A DNA stretch of 64,000 nt from Leifsonia sp. SCN 70-46 (GTDB lineage Bacteria > Actinomycetota > Actinomycetes > Actinomycetales > Microbacteriaceae). Shown here piece after piece: positions 25,033 through 33,863 of the stretch. The notes under the pieces are model-generated. The model ran no database searches. It had not been told where the DNA came from and was given only the letters and a program-made list of their open reading frames with translations. Position 1 is the stretch's first letter. Each line of letters begins with the position of its first letter. The stretch spans positions 124,001 through 188,000 of the forward strand of contig MEFY01000001.1 in the NCBI GenBank assembly GCA_001725325.1, given 5' to 3'. The position numbers and the translations under genes are program-made.

Positions 25033-26789
25033 GCAACGGCCTCCAGGGCTGCGCCGACCTCGTCGAGGGCGACGCTCGTGCGCTCGTTGGTGCGGCGGTT
25101 CCACACCTCGACGCGCCCGTCTGCGGCGTCACGTCCCACGATGACGATGAGGGGGACTCCGAGAAGCTCCGCGTCGCCGAACTTCACGCCCGGCGAGGCC
25201 TTGGGGCGGTCGTCGAACAGCACGTCGAACCCGCTCTCCTCGAGCGAGCCCACGAGCGCCTCCGCCGTCGAGTGGATGACGTCCTCCTTGCCCGCGGCGA
25301 TGACGTGCACGTCGAAGGGCGCGACGTTCGCGGGCCAGATGAGGCCGCGGCCGTCGTTGTTGCTCTCAGCGATGACGGCCATGATGCGCGTGACGCCGAT
25401 GCCGTAGGAGCCCATCGTGACGGTCACGAGCTTGCCGTTCTCGTCGAGCACCTTGAGGCCGAGCGCCTCGGCGTACTTGCGGCCGAGCTGGAACACGTGG
25501 CCGATCTCCATGCCGCGCGCGAGCTCGACGGGGCCGGAGCCGTCGGGGGCCGCGTCGCCCGCGAGCACCTCCCCGACCTCGACGACGCCGTCTGCGGTGA
25601 AGTCGCGCCCCGCGACGAGGCCGAAGACGTGCCTGCCCTGCTCGTTGGCGCCCGTGATCCACTCCGTGCCGTCGACGACGGCGGGGTCGACGAGGAAGCG
25701 GATGCCCGTGCTCGACTCCTCGCCGAGCACCGCTCCCGCCTCCGACCAGGGACCGATGTAGCCTTTGACGAGCCCCGGGTGCTTCGCGAAGTCCTCCGCG
25801 GACGCCGCGGCGACCTCGGCGGGTGCGAACGCCACCTCTGCGCGCTTCATGTCCACGTCGCGGTCGCCCGGCAGCCCGACGATGACGAGCTCTGCGGTGC
25901 CGTCGAGGTGGGTGAGGCGCAGCACGACGTTCTTGAGCGTGTCGGCGGCGGTCCAGGCGCGGGCATCCTCGGCGTTGGCCACGGCCACGAGCGTCGCGAT
26001 GGTCGGGGTGTCGGGGGTGTCGTGCACCTGCGCGGGAGCGAGGCCCTCGATGCTGCGCGCCGCGGGCGCGAGCGTCGTGAACGCCTCGACGTTGGCGGCG
26101 TACCCGCCGGCCGAGCGCACGAACGTGTCCTCGCCGATGGGGGTCGGGTGCAGGAACTCCTCGGAGCGCGACCCGCCCATGGCGCCCGCGTCGGCCTTGA
26201 CGATGACGTAGTCGAGGCCCAGCCGCTGGAAGATGCGCTCGTACGCGTCGCGGTGCTGCTGGTACGAGACGTCGAGCCCGGCGTCGGTGTAGTCGAACGA
26301 GTAGCTGTCCTTCATCGAGAACTCGCGGCCGCGCAGGAGGCCCGCGCGGGGGCGCGCCTCGTCGCGGTACTTGTCCTGGATCTGGTAGATCGAGAGCGGC
26401 AGGTCTTTGTAGCTCGAGTACAGGTCTTTCACGAGCAGCGTGAATACCTCCTCGTGCGTGGGCGCGAGCAGGTAGTCGGCCTTGTGGCGGTCCTGCAGGC
26501 GGAAGATGCCGTCGCCGTACTCGGTCCAGCGGTTGGTCACCTCGTAGGGCTCGCGCGGCAGGAGCGCGGGGAAGTGCACCTCCTGCGCGCCGAAGGCCTC
26601 GAGCTCCTCGCGGATGATGTTCTCGATCTTGCGGCGCACCCGGAGGCCGAGCGGCAGCCACGCGAAGATGCCGGGGGCCTGCCGGCGGATGTAGCCGGCG
26701 CGCACGAGGAGCTTGTGGCTCGCGACCTCGGCGTCGACGGGATCCTCGCGGAGGGTGCGGACGAACAGCTGGGAGAGACGTGTAGGCAC
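25029..26789 (-). CDS. proS: Prolyl-tRNA synthetase
   Basis: 586 residues, a bacterial-type class II enzyme. Motif 2 ([20 protein letters not shown], about residues 137-156) and motif 3 ([13 protein letters not shown], about 455) flank the YbaK-like editing insertion (about 230-400), and a C-terminal anticodon domain ends the protein. The start is the GTG at 26789, supported by TAGCAT exactly 6 nt upstream. It heads the MoxR/DUF58/VWA operon. Confidence 0.97.
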   Translation of the reverse strand: MPTRLSQLFVRTLREDPVDAEVASHKLLVRAGYIRRQAPGIFAWLPLGLRVRRKIENIIREELEAFGAQEVHFPALLPREPYEVTNRWTEYGDGIFRLQDRHKADYLLAPTHEEVFTLLVKDLYSSYKDLPLSIYQIQDKYRDEARPRAGLLRGREFSMKDSYSFDYTDAGLDVSYQQHRDAYERIFQRLGLDYVIVKADAGAMGGSRSEEFLHPTPIGEDTFVRSAGGYAANVEAFTTLAPAARSIEGLAPAQVHDTPDTPTIATLVAVANAEDARAWTAADTLKNVVLRLTHLDGTAELVIVGLPGDRDVDMKRAEVAFAPAEVAAASAEDFAKHPGLVKGYIGPWSEAGAVLGEESSTGIRFLVDPAVVDGTEWITGANEQGRHVFGLVAGRDFTADGVVEVGEVLAGDAAPDGSGPVELARGMEIGHVFQLGRKYAEALGLKVLDENGKLVTVTMGSYGIGVTRIMAVIAESNNDGRGLIWPANVAPFDVHVIAAGKEDVIHSTAEALVGSLEESGFDVLFDDRPKASPGVKFGDAELLGVPLIVIVGRDAADGRVEVWNRRTNERTSVALDEVGAALEAVA

Positions 26790-26795
26790 CGTGCC

Positions 26796-26801
26796 ATGCT
26801 A
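26796..26801 (-). promoter_or_regulatory. Leaderless -10 element for proS
   Basis: TAGCAT on the minus strand, 6 nt before the GTG at 26789; same hexamer and spacing as the deoC operon promoter. It means proS has no leader RNA, so the structured region upstream is not a proS riboswitch. Confidence 0.55.
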
Positions 26802-26828
26802 CCGGCGGCGTCGGCACCCCCGACGATC

Positions 26829-26871
26829 GGTGCCGGGGCGGACGTCATCCCGAGACGTCCGCTCCGGTACC
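26829..26871. repeat. 18-bp hairpin upstream of proS
   Basis: Arms 26829-26846 and 26854-26871 pair along all 18 positions in plus-strand RNA if two G-U pairs are allowed (two A-C mismatches in minus-strand RNA), with a 7-nt loop. The G-U pattern favours a plus-strand transcript. No U tract follows. Confidence 0.6.
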
Positions 26872-26904
26872 GAGCACCACTCCTAATCCGATACCTGACG
26901 CGGG

Positions 26905-27033
26905 ATCGGAGTGCCCCTCTTAGAGTGAGAGGTAAGCGGACCCGCGGTCGTCATCAAGGGGGGCTTGATGGGACCGCGGGCCGCCCTTCCCACTCCGATG
27001 CCCAACGTTGCGGATCCGTGATGCAACGTTGGA
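26905..27033. other. Structured non-coding element (candidate RNA)
   Basis: Outer stem 26905-26913/26991-26999 (ATCGGAGTG with its complement) encloses a small hairpin (26916-26920/26928-26932) and a long one: 26941-26949 pairs with 26972-26980, and 26952-26958 with 26964-26970, around a loop that is all G on plus or all C on minus. A further perfect 10-bp hairpin follows at 27003-27033 (CCAACGTTGC arm). This nested three-way layout suggests a structured RNA of unknown type and strand. Confidence 0.45.
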
Positions 27034-27313
27034 TTGGTTACCGGAGTGGAAACCGAAGCCGATTGCGGCAAGACCTGCGCCGGAGTTGGCACGGCGCACG
27101 GCGCCCATGAGTGCGGCGCTCGAGAACACAGATATTGACGAGCTCACACCAACTCCCCACAAGTTGGTCACTCAAAGTCAACGCTACTTCTCACACGAGG
27201 CAGGTTACGGATCCGGCCGAAAGTGACACGGACTCGAAGTCCGTTGCAAAGAGTGTACCCCTAAATGCGGACCGGTCTGTCCCCAATCTGGGGGTCGGCG
27301 TGTCGGTCGGAAT
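27034..27313. other. AT-richer intergenic island between ispG and proS
   Basis: No convincing gene. Composition is visibly lower in GC than the flanks. Short perfect hairpins occur (arms ACCAACT near 27148 and AGTTGGT near 27162; ACGGACT near 27228 with its complement). A 75-codon minus-strand frame (26920-27147) has a good ribosome site but unconvincing codon use. The start could hold the ispG terminator (CCCCA/TGGGG near 27281-27293). Confidence 0.5.
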
Positions 27314-28462
27314 TCAGACCGTGACGACCTCGGGCGAGCCGACGGAGCCGGGCGGCATCTCGGCGGCGAGACGGTTCGCCTCCTCGATGAGCGTCGCGAC
27401 GATCTCGGCCTCGGGCACGACCTTGATGACCTCGCCCTTGACGAAGATCTGGCCGCGGCCGTTGCCGCTCGCGACGCCCAGGTCGGCCTCGCGGGCCTCC
27501 CCCGGTCCGTTGACGACGCAGCCCATGACCGCGACGCGCAGCGGCACGGTCATCTTCTCGAGCCCCGCCGTGACGTCGTTGGCGAGCTGGTAGACGTCGA
27601 CCTGCGCGCGGCCGCAGCTCGGGCACGACACGATCTCGAGCTTGCGCTCGCGGAGGTTGAGCGACTGCAGGATCTGCAGGCCCACCTTGACCTCCTGCGC
27701 GGGCGGGGCCGAGAGCGAGACGCGGATGGTGTCGCCGATGCCCTCCGAGAGCAGGATGCCGAACGCCGTGGAGCTCTTGATGGTGCCCTGGAACTCGGGG
27801 CCGGCCTCGGTCACGCCGAGGTGCAGGGGCCAGTCGCCGCGCTCGGCGAGCAGGCGGTAGGCCTTGACCATGACGATCGGGTCGTTGTGCTTGACCGAGA
27901 TCTTGAAGTCGTGGAAGTCGTGCTCCTCGAAGAGGCTCGCCTCCCACACGGCGCTCTCGACGAGCGCCTCCGGGGTCGCCTTGCCGTACTTCTGCAGGAT
28001 GCTCGGCTCGAGCGACCCCGCGTTGACGCCGATGCGGATGCTCACGCCCGCATCCTTCGCCGCCTTGGCGATGGCGCCCACCTGGTCGTCGAACTTGCGG
28101 ATGTTGCCGGGGTTGACGCGCACGGCGCCCACGCCCGCGTCGATCGCCGCGAAGACGTACTTGGGCTGGAAGTGGATGTCGGCGATGACGGGGATCTGGC
28201 TCTTCATCGCGATGATCTTGAGCGCGTCGGCATCGTCCTGGTGCGGCACAGCGACGCGCACGATGTCGCAGCCCGTGGCCGTGAGCTCGGCGATCTGCTG
28301 GAGCGTCGCGTTGATGTTCGTCGTCTGCGTCGTCGTCATGGACTGCACGCTCACGGGGAAGTCGCTGCCGACCCCCACCTTGCCGACGTGGATCTGGCGC
28401 GTCTTGCGACGGGGGGCGAGGACTTCGGGGACCTTCGGCATACCGAGATTGACTGCTGGCAC
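27314..28462 (-). CDS. ispG: 4-hydroxy-3-methylbut-2-en-1-yl diphosphate synthase
   Basis: 382 residues, the penultimate MEP-pathway enzyme (also gcpE), a 4Fe-4S protein converting MEcPP to [24 protein letters not shown] is the N-terminal TIM-barrel signature; the cluster Cys residues are in [11 protein letters not shown] (about residues 279-289) and [10 protein letters not shown] (about 314-323). The GTG at 28462 has TAGGCT 7 nt upstream. With dxr and rseP it forms the conserved actinobacterial dxr-rseP-ispG order, though each has its own leaderless promoter. Confidence 0.96.
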   Translation of the reverse strand: MPAVNLGMPKVPEVLAPRRKTRQIHVGKVGVGSDFPVSVQSMTTTQTTNINATLQQIAELTATGCDIVRVAVPHQDDADALKIIAMKSQIPVIADIHFQPKYVFAAIDAGVGAVRVNPGNIRKFDDQVGAIAKAAKDAGVSIRIGVNAGSLEPSILQKYGKATPEALVESAVWEASLFEEHDFHDFKISVKHNDPIVMVKAYRLLAERGDWPLHLGVTEAGPEFQGTIKSSTAFGILLSEGIGDTIRVSLSAPPAQEVKVGLQILQSLNLRERKLEIVSCPSCGRAQVDVYQLANDVTAGLEKMTVPLRVAVMGCVVNGPGEAREADLGVASGNGRGQIFVKGEVIKVVPEAEIVATLIEEANRLAAEMPPGSVGSPEVVTV

Positions 28463-28469
28463 GATGCCT

Positions 28470-28475
28470 AGCCTA
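28470..28475 (-). promoter_or_regulatory. Leaderless -10 element for ispG
   Basis: TAGGCT on the minus strand, 7 nt before the GTG at 28462. Confidence 0.45.
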
Positions 28476-28501
28476 CGCGTCAGCGCCGCGAGAAGTCTGG
28501 G

Positions 28502-29827
28502 TCAGAGCACGCTGATCGGCTTGATGATGTCGGCGACGAGCAGGAGCACCGTGAGACCGCCGAGGATCGTCGCGACGACGAGGGTCACGGGGATGATCTT
28601 GGCCGCGTCGATGGCCTTGGGCCGCTCGCGCCCCGTGACCCTCGCGAACAGGCGTCGGACGCCGTCGATGAGGGCGACGAGGACGTGCCCGCCGTCGAGG
28701 GGCGGCAGCGGGATGAGGTTGAAGACGAAGAGGGCGATGTTGAGCCCGCCCACGAGCTGGATGAGGCTCGCCGCCCGGTCGGCGACGGGCACGGAGTTGA
28801 GGCTCGTGATCTCTCCCGCGATGCGGCCGACGCCCACGACGCCGATGAGGCCCTCGGGGTCGCGCTCCCCCGGGCCGAACGTCTGCACGGCGAGGTCGAC
28901 GACGCGCTGCGGCAGGTGCGCGATGGTCGTCACGAGCCTGCCGATCGTGTCGCCCACGGCCGGCAGCACGGCCGTGACGGGCTGCTGCTGCACCTCGGTC
29001 GCCCAGCCGACGCCGACGAAGCCGACCTTCTCGGTCTCGGCCTTGCCGTCGGCGCCGAGCACCTGCCTGCCGTTGGCGTCGAGCACATAGCGCGTCGTGA
29101 GGGCGGGCGTGACCGTGAGCTGCTGCTGGGCGCCGTCGCGCTCGACGGTCACGGCGACGGGCGTGTCGGCGGACGCGCGGATGACCGCGGTGATGTCGGC
29201 CACCTGGCTCACGGGTGTGCCGTTCACCGCGACGATGCGGTCACCGGGCTCGATGCCGGCCTCGTGGGCCGGGGCATCCGGGTCGCCCGCGGCGCAGTCG
29301 GCGCGGTTCGCCGTCACGGGCACGAGGCACTCGCTCACGGAGCCGATGGTGGTCGTGGACGTCGGCACGCCGAACCCGCACAGCACGATGCCGAAGAACA
29401 GGACGGCCAGCAGGAGGTTCATCACGGGCCCGCCGAGCATGATGATGACGCGCTTGTAGATGGGGAGCCGGTAGAAGGCGCGCTCCTCCTCCTCGACGGT
29501 GTCGACGTGGACCGTCGCGCGCTCCTCCTGCACGAGCGTCTCGAACATGCCCGTCGTCGCCGTGCGCCCGCGCACGCCCGCGCGCGCGGGCGGGTACATG
29601 CCCGCCATGGAGATGTAGCCCCCGAGCGGCAGCGCCTTGACGCCGTACTGGGTCTCGCCGCGGCGCCACGAGAAGAGGGTGGGGCCGAAGCCGATCATGT
29701 ACTGCCCGACCTTGACGCCGAACTTCTTGGCGGGCAGGAGGTGCCCGACCTCGTGGAGGCCGATGGAGATCCCGAGCCCCACGAGCATGATGACGATGCC
29801 GAGGATGTACAAGAGCACGGTGTCCAC
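28502..29827 (-). CDS. rseP: Site-2 intramembrane zinc metalloprotease (RseP/Rip1 family)
   Basis: 441 residues, M50B family. The zinc motif is GLHEVGHLLPAKKFGVKV (HExxH about residues 25-29, within the first membrane helix), the third ligand is in PLPPLDGGHV (about 380), and a PDZ domain (about 170-260, AGIEPGDRIVAVNG) lies between. Such proteases cut anti-sigma factors inside the membrane. GTG start supported by TAAGGT 6 nt upstream. Position between dxr and ispG is standard. Confidence 0.94.
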   Translation of the reverse strand: MDTVLLYILGIVIMLVGLGISIGLHEVGHLLPAKKFGVKVGQYMIGFGPTLFSWRRGETQYGVKALPLGGYISMAGMYPPARAGVRGRTATTGMFETLVQEERATVHVDTVEEEERAFYRLPIYKRVIIMLGGPVMNLLLAVLFFGIVLCGFGVPTSTTTIGSVSECLVPVTANRADCAAGDPDAPAHEAGIEPGDRIVAVNGTPVSQVADITAVIRASADTPVAVTVERDGAQQQLTVTPALTTRYVLDANGRQVLGADGKAETEKVGFVGVGWATEVQQQPVTAVLPAVGDTIGRLVTTIAHLPQRVVDLAVQTFGPGERDPEGLIGVVGVGRIAGEITSLNSVPVADRAASLIQLVGGLNIALFVFNLIPLPPLDGGHVLVALIDGVRRLFARVTGRERPKAIDAAKIIPVTLVVATILGGLTVLLLVADIIKPISVL

Positions 29828-29833
29828 GCGCTT

Positions 29834-29839
29834 ACCTTA
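29834..29839 (-). promoter_or_regulatory. Leaderless -10 element for rseP
   Basis: TAAGGT on the minus strand, 6 nt before the GTG at 29827, inside the short gap after dxr. Confidence 0.5.
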
Positions 29840-29855
29840 GCCGCGACGCCCGCGA

Positions 29856-30935
29856 CTACCTGTGAAGACGCTCGTCGGCGGCTGAGCGCGCCCAGCGCTC
29901 GGCCTCGTAGACCGAGTCGAGCGTGAGCTCGCCCGTGGCGTCGTGCGCGTCGACGACCGCCGACACGGTGTCGAGGATGTCGAGGTACCCGATGCGCCCC
30001 GCATGGAACGCGAGCACGGCCTGCTCGTTCGCGGCGTTGAAGACCGCGGGATAGGTGGCCCCGGCCTCCCCCACGCGCTTCGCGAGGGCGACCGCGGGGA
30101 AGACCTCGTCGTCGAGGGGCTCGAACGTCCACTGGCTCGCCGTCGTCCAGGCGAGGGGCGCGCCCACTCCGGGCACGCGGTTCGGCCAGTCGAGCCCCAG
30201 CGAGATCGGCAGGCGCATGTCGGGCGGGCTCGCCTGCGCGAGCGTCGAGCCGTCGACGAACTCGACCATCGAGTGCACTATCGACTGCGGGTGCACGGTC
30301 ACGTCGATGTGCGCGTAGTCGATGTCGAACAGGAGGTGCGCCTCGATGACCTCGAGGCCCTTGTTGACGAGGGTCGACGAGTTCGTCGTGACGACGAGGC
30401 CCATGTCCCACGTGGGGTGCGCGAGCGCCTCGCGCGGGGTGACGTCGCGCAGCGACTCGCGCGTGCGACCGCGGAACGGCCCACCCGATGCCGTGAGCAC
30501 GAGCCTGCGCACCTCGGCGTGCGTGCCGGACCGCAGGGCCTGCGCGAGCGCCGAGTGCTCGGAGTCGACGGGCACGATCTGGCCGGGCCGCGCGCGCGAC
30601 GTGACGAGCTCGCCGCCGACGATGAGGCTCTCCTTGTTGGCGAGCGCGAGCGACGCGCCGCTCTCGAGCGCGGCGAGCGTGGGCTCGAGCCCCACCGAGC
30701 CCGTGATGCCGTTGAGCACGACATCCGCCGCGACGTCGCGCACGAGCTGCGACGCCTCAGCGGCCCCGAGGGCCGTGTGCTCGACGCCGAAGGCCTCGGC
30801 CTGGGCATCCATGGCCGCCCGGTTGCTGCCCGCGGCGAGCCCCACGACCTCGAAGAGGTGGGGGTTCGCCGCGATGACGTCGAGCGCCTGCGTGCCTATC
30901 GAGCCTGTCGATCCGAGGATGATGACGCGCCGCAT
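29856..30935 (-). CDS. dxr: 1-deoxy-D-xylulose 5-phosphate reductoisomerase
   Basis: 359 residues, committing step of the MEP isoprenoid pathway, NADPH dependent. [16 protein letters not shown] is the nucleotide-binding start, [15 protein letters not shown] and VDSEHSA hold catalytic and metal-binding residues (Asp/Glu), and ASGGPFRG is the flexible-loop entry. The ATG at 30935 is preferred over a GTG three codons earlier because TAGTGT lies 7 nt before it and covers the GTG. Confidence 0.96.
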   Translation of the reverse strand: MRRVIILGSTGSIGTQALDVIAANPHLFEVVGLAAGSNRAAMDAQAEAFGVEHTALGAAEASQLVRDVAADVVLNGITGSVGLEPTLAALESGASLALANKESLIVGGELVTSRARPGQIVPVDSEHSALAQALRSGTHAEVRRLVLTASGGPFRGRTRESLRDVTPREALAHPTWDMGLVVTTNSSTLVNKGLEVIEAHLLFDIDYAHIDVTVHPQSIVHSMVEFVDGSTLAQASPPDMRLPISLGLDWPNRVPGVGAPLAWTTASQWTFEPLDDEVFPAVALAKRVGEAGATYPAVFNAANEQAVLAFHAGRIGYLDILDTVSAVVDAHDATGELTLDSVYEAERWARSAADERLHR

Positions 30936-30942
30936 GCCCGTC

Positions 30943-30948
30943 ACACTA
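30943..30948 (-). promoter_or_regulatory. Leaderless -10 element for dxr
   Basis: TAGTGT on the minus strand, 7 nt before the ATG at 30935. Confidence 0.45.
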
Positions 30949-30954
30949 CCGGCG

Positions 30955-31938
30955 TCAGGAGACGGCGAGGATGTCGATCACGAACACGAGGGTCTGCCCC
31001 GCGAGCGCGTGCGTCGACGTCCCGGCCTCGCCGTACGCGAGGGCCGGCGGGATGACGACGAGCACCTGCGAGCCCACGGTCTGGCCCACGAGCGCCTGGG
31101 TGAAGCCCGCGATGACCTGGCCCGTGTTGAACGTCGAGGGGGCGCCGCGCGCCCAGCTCTCGTCGAAGACCTCCTTGGTCTCCCAGTTGATGCCCTCGTA
31201 GTGCACCGTCACGTTCGCGCCGTCGGCGACCACGGCGCCGTCGCCCTTCTTGAGCACGGCGAGCTGGAGGTCGGTGGGCGGTGCGGTGTCGGGGATCGTC
31301 ACGGTGGGCCTGCCGTCATCGGCGAGGACGACGGTGGGCATGCCCTCGACGGGAGGCTGGTCGACGCCGTCGGCCTTGGGGAGCACGTTCGACGGGGTCG
31401 GCTCGGGCTCGGCGGGGGCCTCGATGCCGATGACGTCCACGACGACGACGATCGCCTCGTCGCCGGCGACGCCCAGGTCGGGCTGGCCGGCCTCTCCCCA
31501 CGCGTCGGCGGGCGGGACGACGCCCACGACGCGAGAGCCCACCTTCGTGCACTCGAGCATGTGCACGATGCCGGGGAGGAACTGCGTGTCGTCGACGGGG
31601 AACGCCGCCGTCTCCTCGCTCGTCCAGTCGGAGCCCGCGATGTCGGCGGACTTGTTGCCGCTGTAGATCGAGAACTTCACGTCGACGGTGTCGCCCGCCT
31701 TCACGGTGTCGCCGTCGCCCGCGATGACGACGGAGCGCTGGGTGGACTCGGGGACCGTGAGCGGGATGTCGAAGTCGGTCTTCGGCTCGGAGCCGAAGTC
31801 GCCCGTGACCTTCACGGACTGGGAGACGGCGCCCGACGGGATCGGGTCGCAGTTCGGGTCCGCGGTCTCGGAGGAGGAGCATGCCGCGAGGGAGACCACG
31901 AGGCCTGCCGACACGATGAGGGCTGCTGCGATGCGCAC
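30955..31938 (-). CDS. FKBP-type peptidyl-prolyl isomerase lipoprotein with two FKBP modules
   Basis: 327 residues. A lipoprotein signal ends at the lipobox LAACSSS (Cys about residue 20). Two FKBP-like modules follow: the C-terminal one (about 245-327) is canonical ([36 protein letters not shown]), while the N-terminal one (about 75-175) keeps the fold pattern but lacks several pocket aromatics. It would fold proteins at the outer face of the membrane. GTG start with AAAGG about 8 nt upstream. Confidence 0.92.
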   Translation of the reverse strand: MRIAAALIVSAGLVVSLAACSSSETADPNCDPIPSGAVSQSVKVTGDFGSEPKTDFDIPLTVPESTQRSVVIAGDGDTVKAGDTVDVKFSIYSGNKSADIAGSDWTSEETAAFPVDDTQFLPGIVHMLECTKVGSRVVGVVPPADAWGEAGQPDLGVAGDEAIVVVVDVIGIEAPAEPEPTPSNVLPKADGVDQPPVEGMPTVVLADDGRPTVTIPDTAPPTDLQLAVLKKGDGAVVADGANVTVHYEGINWETKEVFDESWARGAPSTFNTGQVIAGFTQALVGQTVGSQVLVVIPPALAYGEAGTSTHALAGQTLVFVIDILAVS

Positions 31939-32026
31939 GAGGGCACCTTTCTTGGAGGGACGCTCTATCCTGCCCGAAGAATGCTGAGTGCTACGTGGGA
32001 CTCGGCGCCGACGCGGGACCCGCCGC

Positions 32027-32485
32027 TCAGGCGAGACGGATCTGCGGCTCGTGCCCGACGGGGAAGTTCACCGACGAGGCGATGAAGCACAGGCTGCTCG
32101 CCTCGGCGTGGATCGCGCGCGCCACCTCGGGGTCGCCCGCCGAGATCGTCACGATCGGCCGCAGGGTCACCGACGTGAACCGCCCGCCGTCGCCGACCTG
32201 CTCCATCGTGCCCGTCGCGTCGTCCTCGTAGGCGGTCACGACGACCCCGTTGCGCGTCGCGACGTGCAGGTAGCTGAGCATGTGGCACTGCGCGAGCGCG
32301 GCGAGGAGGAGTTCCTCGGGATTCCACCGCTCCGGCGTGCCGCGGAACGGCTTGTCGGCCGAGCCCTCGATGGGCGCGTTGCCCTCGGCGGTGATGAGGA
32401 GGTCGCGGCCGTAGTCGCGGTAGCCGGACGTTCCCGAACCCAGGTTGCCCTGCCATTCGACGCGGACTTGGTAGCTGTGATCCAC
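32027..32485 (-). CDS. OsmC family peroxiredoxin-like protein
   Basis: 152 residues. The two family cysteines are present in LAALAQCHMLSYLHVA (about residue 67) and SSLCFIASSV (about 132), the pair that reduces organic hydroperoxides in OsmC/Ohr proteins; substrate preference is not clear. GTG at 32485 has AAGGGGGA 6 nt upstream, so unlike most genes here it appears to use a ribosome-binding site. Divergent from gabT. Confidence 0.9.
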   Translation of the reverse strand: MDHSYQVRVEWQGNLGSGTSGYRDYGRDLLITAEGNAPIEGSADKPFRGTPERWNPEELLLAALAQCHMLSYLHVATRNGVVVTAYEDDATGTMEQVGDGGRFTSVTLRPIVTISAGDPEVARAIHAEASSLCFIASSVNFPVGHEPQIRLA

Positions 32486-32498
32486 CGGGCATCCCCCT

Positions 32499-32504
32499 TA
32501 AACT
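32499..32504 (+). promoter_or_regulatory. -10 element for gabT
   Basis: TAAACT, 9 nt before the ATG at 32514, predicting a start about 3 nt upstream of the codon, close to leaderless. Confidence 0.45.
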
Positions 32505-32513
32505 CGTCTCATT

Positions 32514-33848
32514 ATGACCGACACCACCGCCCCCGTCATCGCCCAGGAACGTCGCATCGTCACCTCGATACCCGGCCCGAAGTCGGTGGCGCTCCAGGAG
32601 CGCCGGGCGGCGTCGGTCGCCGCGGGTGTGTCGTCCGCCCTGCCCGTCTTCGCGGACCGCGCGCACGGCGCGATCGTCGTCGACGTGGACGGCAACCAGT
32701 TCATCGACCTCGGCTCCGGCATCGGCGTCATGACGATCGGCCACACCGACGAGGCGGTGGTCGCCGCCGCCCAGGCCCAGCTCGAGCAGATCACGCACGC
32801 CATGTTCACGATCACGCCGTACGAGTCGTACGTGCGCGTCGCGGAGCTGCTGGCCGCGCACACGCCCGGCACGTTCGCCAAGAAGAGCGTGCTGCTCAAC
32901 TCGGGCGCGGAGGCCGTCGAGAACGCCGTGAAGATCGCGCGCCACCACACCGGCCGCCAGGGCGTCGCCGTGCTCGACCACGCGTACCACGGCCGCACCA
33001 ACCTCACGATGGCGATGACCTACAAGGCGATGCCCTACAAGACGGGGTTCGGCCCGCTCGCGCCCGCCGTCTACCACGTGCCGGGCTCGTACCCGTTCCG
33101 CGACGGCCTCACGGGCGCCGAGGCTGCGGCGCGCACGATCAGCCACCTCGAGAAGCAGATCGGCGTCAACGACCTCGCGTGCGTCGTCGCCGAGCCCATC
33201 CAGGGCGAGGGCGGCTTCGTCGTGTCCGCCGAGGGGTACCTCGCCGCGCTGCAGGAGTGGTGCACCGCCAACGGCGTCGTGTTCGTCGCCGACGAGATCC
33301 AGAGCGGAATGGCCCGCACGGGCCGGTACTACGCGAGCGAGCACTTCGGCGTCGAGCCCGACCTCGTGCTCTCGGCCAAGGGCATCGCGGGCGGCCTGCC
33401 CATCGCCGCCGTCACAGGCCGCGCCGAGATCATGGACGCGCCGCACCCGGGCGGCCTCGGCGGCACGTTCGCGGGCAACCCCGTCGCGGCGGCCGCGGCG
33501 ATCGCGGTGTTCGGCGAGATCGAGCGCCGCGACCTGCTCGCCGAGGGCCCGCGCATCGAGGGCGTGCTCAAGCCCGCGCTGCTCGAGCTGCAGGCGAAGC
33601 ATCCCGTGATCGGCGACGTGCGCGGCATCGGCGCGATGCTCGCGATCGAGCTCGTCGAGCCCGGCACCACGACGCCGAACACGACGGCCGTGCCCAAGAT
33701 CACGTCGTACGCCGCCCAGAACGGCGTGCTGCTGCTCTCCGCGGGCACCTACGGCAACGTCATCCGGTTCCTGCCGTCGCTCGCCATCAGCGACGAGCTG
33801 CTGCGCGAGGCGCTCGGCGTGCTCGACGAGGCCCTCGCCTCGCTCTAG
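32514..33848 (+). CDS. gabT: 4-aminobutyrate--2-oxoglutarate transaminase
   Basis: 444 residues, class III PLP aminotransferase of GABA-T type. Landmarks: LNSGAEAVENAVKIARHHTG, YHGRTNLTMAMTYK, EPIQGEGGFVV, FVADEIQSGMARTG and the PLP lysine in LSAKGIAGGLPI. It converts GABA to succinate semialdehyde, the exit of the putrescine route whose other genes are at 59608-64000. The assignment to GABA is by motif similarity. Confidence 0.92.
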   Translation: MTDTTAPVIAQERRIVTSIPGPKSVALQERRAASVAAGVSSALPVFADRAHGAIVVDVDGNQFIDLGSGIGVMTIGHTDEAVVAAAQAQLEQITHAMFTITPYESYVRVAELLAAHTPGTFAKKSVLLNSGAEAVENAVKIARHHTGRQGVAVLDHAYHGRTNLTMAMTYKAMPYKTGFGPLAPAVYHVPGSYPFRDGLTGAEAAARTISHLEKQIGVNDLACVVAEPIQGEGGFVVSAEGYLAALQEWCTANGVVFVADEIQSGMARTGRYYASEHFGVEPDLVLSAKGIAGGLPIAAVTGRAEIMDAPHPGGLGGTFAGNPVAAAAAIAVFGEIERRDLLAEGPRIEGVLKPALLELQAKHPVIGDVRGIGAMLAIELVEPGTTTPNTTAVPKITSYAAQNGVLLLSAGTYGNVIRFLPSLAISDELLREALGVLDEALASL

Positions 33849-33863
33849 CCGACGGCGAGCGCG

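Noticed and set aside
26905..26999. Assignment of the structured element to the 6C RNA family
   Set aside because: One C-rich loop is present on the minus strand but the second C-rich loop that defines the family was not found; kept only as a possibility.
26920..27147. A 75-codon minus-strand frame with GGGGAG 5 nt before a GTG
   Set aside because: The ribosome site is good but third-position base use is mixed, the product matches nothing, and the second half is the structured repeat region.
27008..27226. A 72-codon plus-strand frame in the same island
   Set aside because: No ribosome site or promoter and atypical codon use; runs through hairpins.
27228..27244. tRNA-like hairpin ACGGACTCGAAGTCCGT
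   Set aside because: The loop is only three bases and no acceptor, D or anticodon arms can be built around it.
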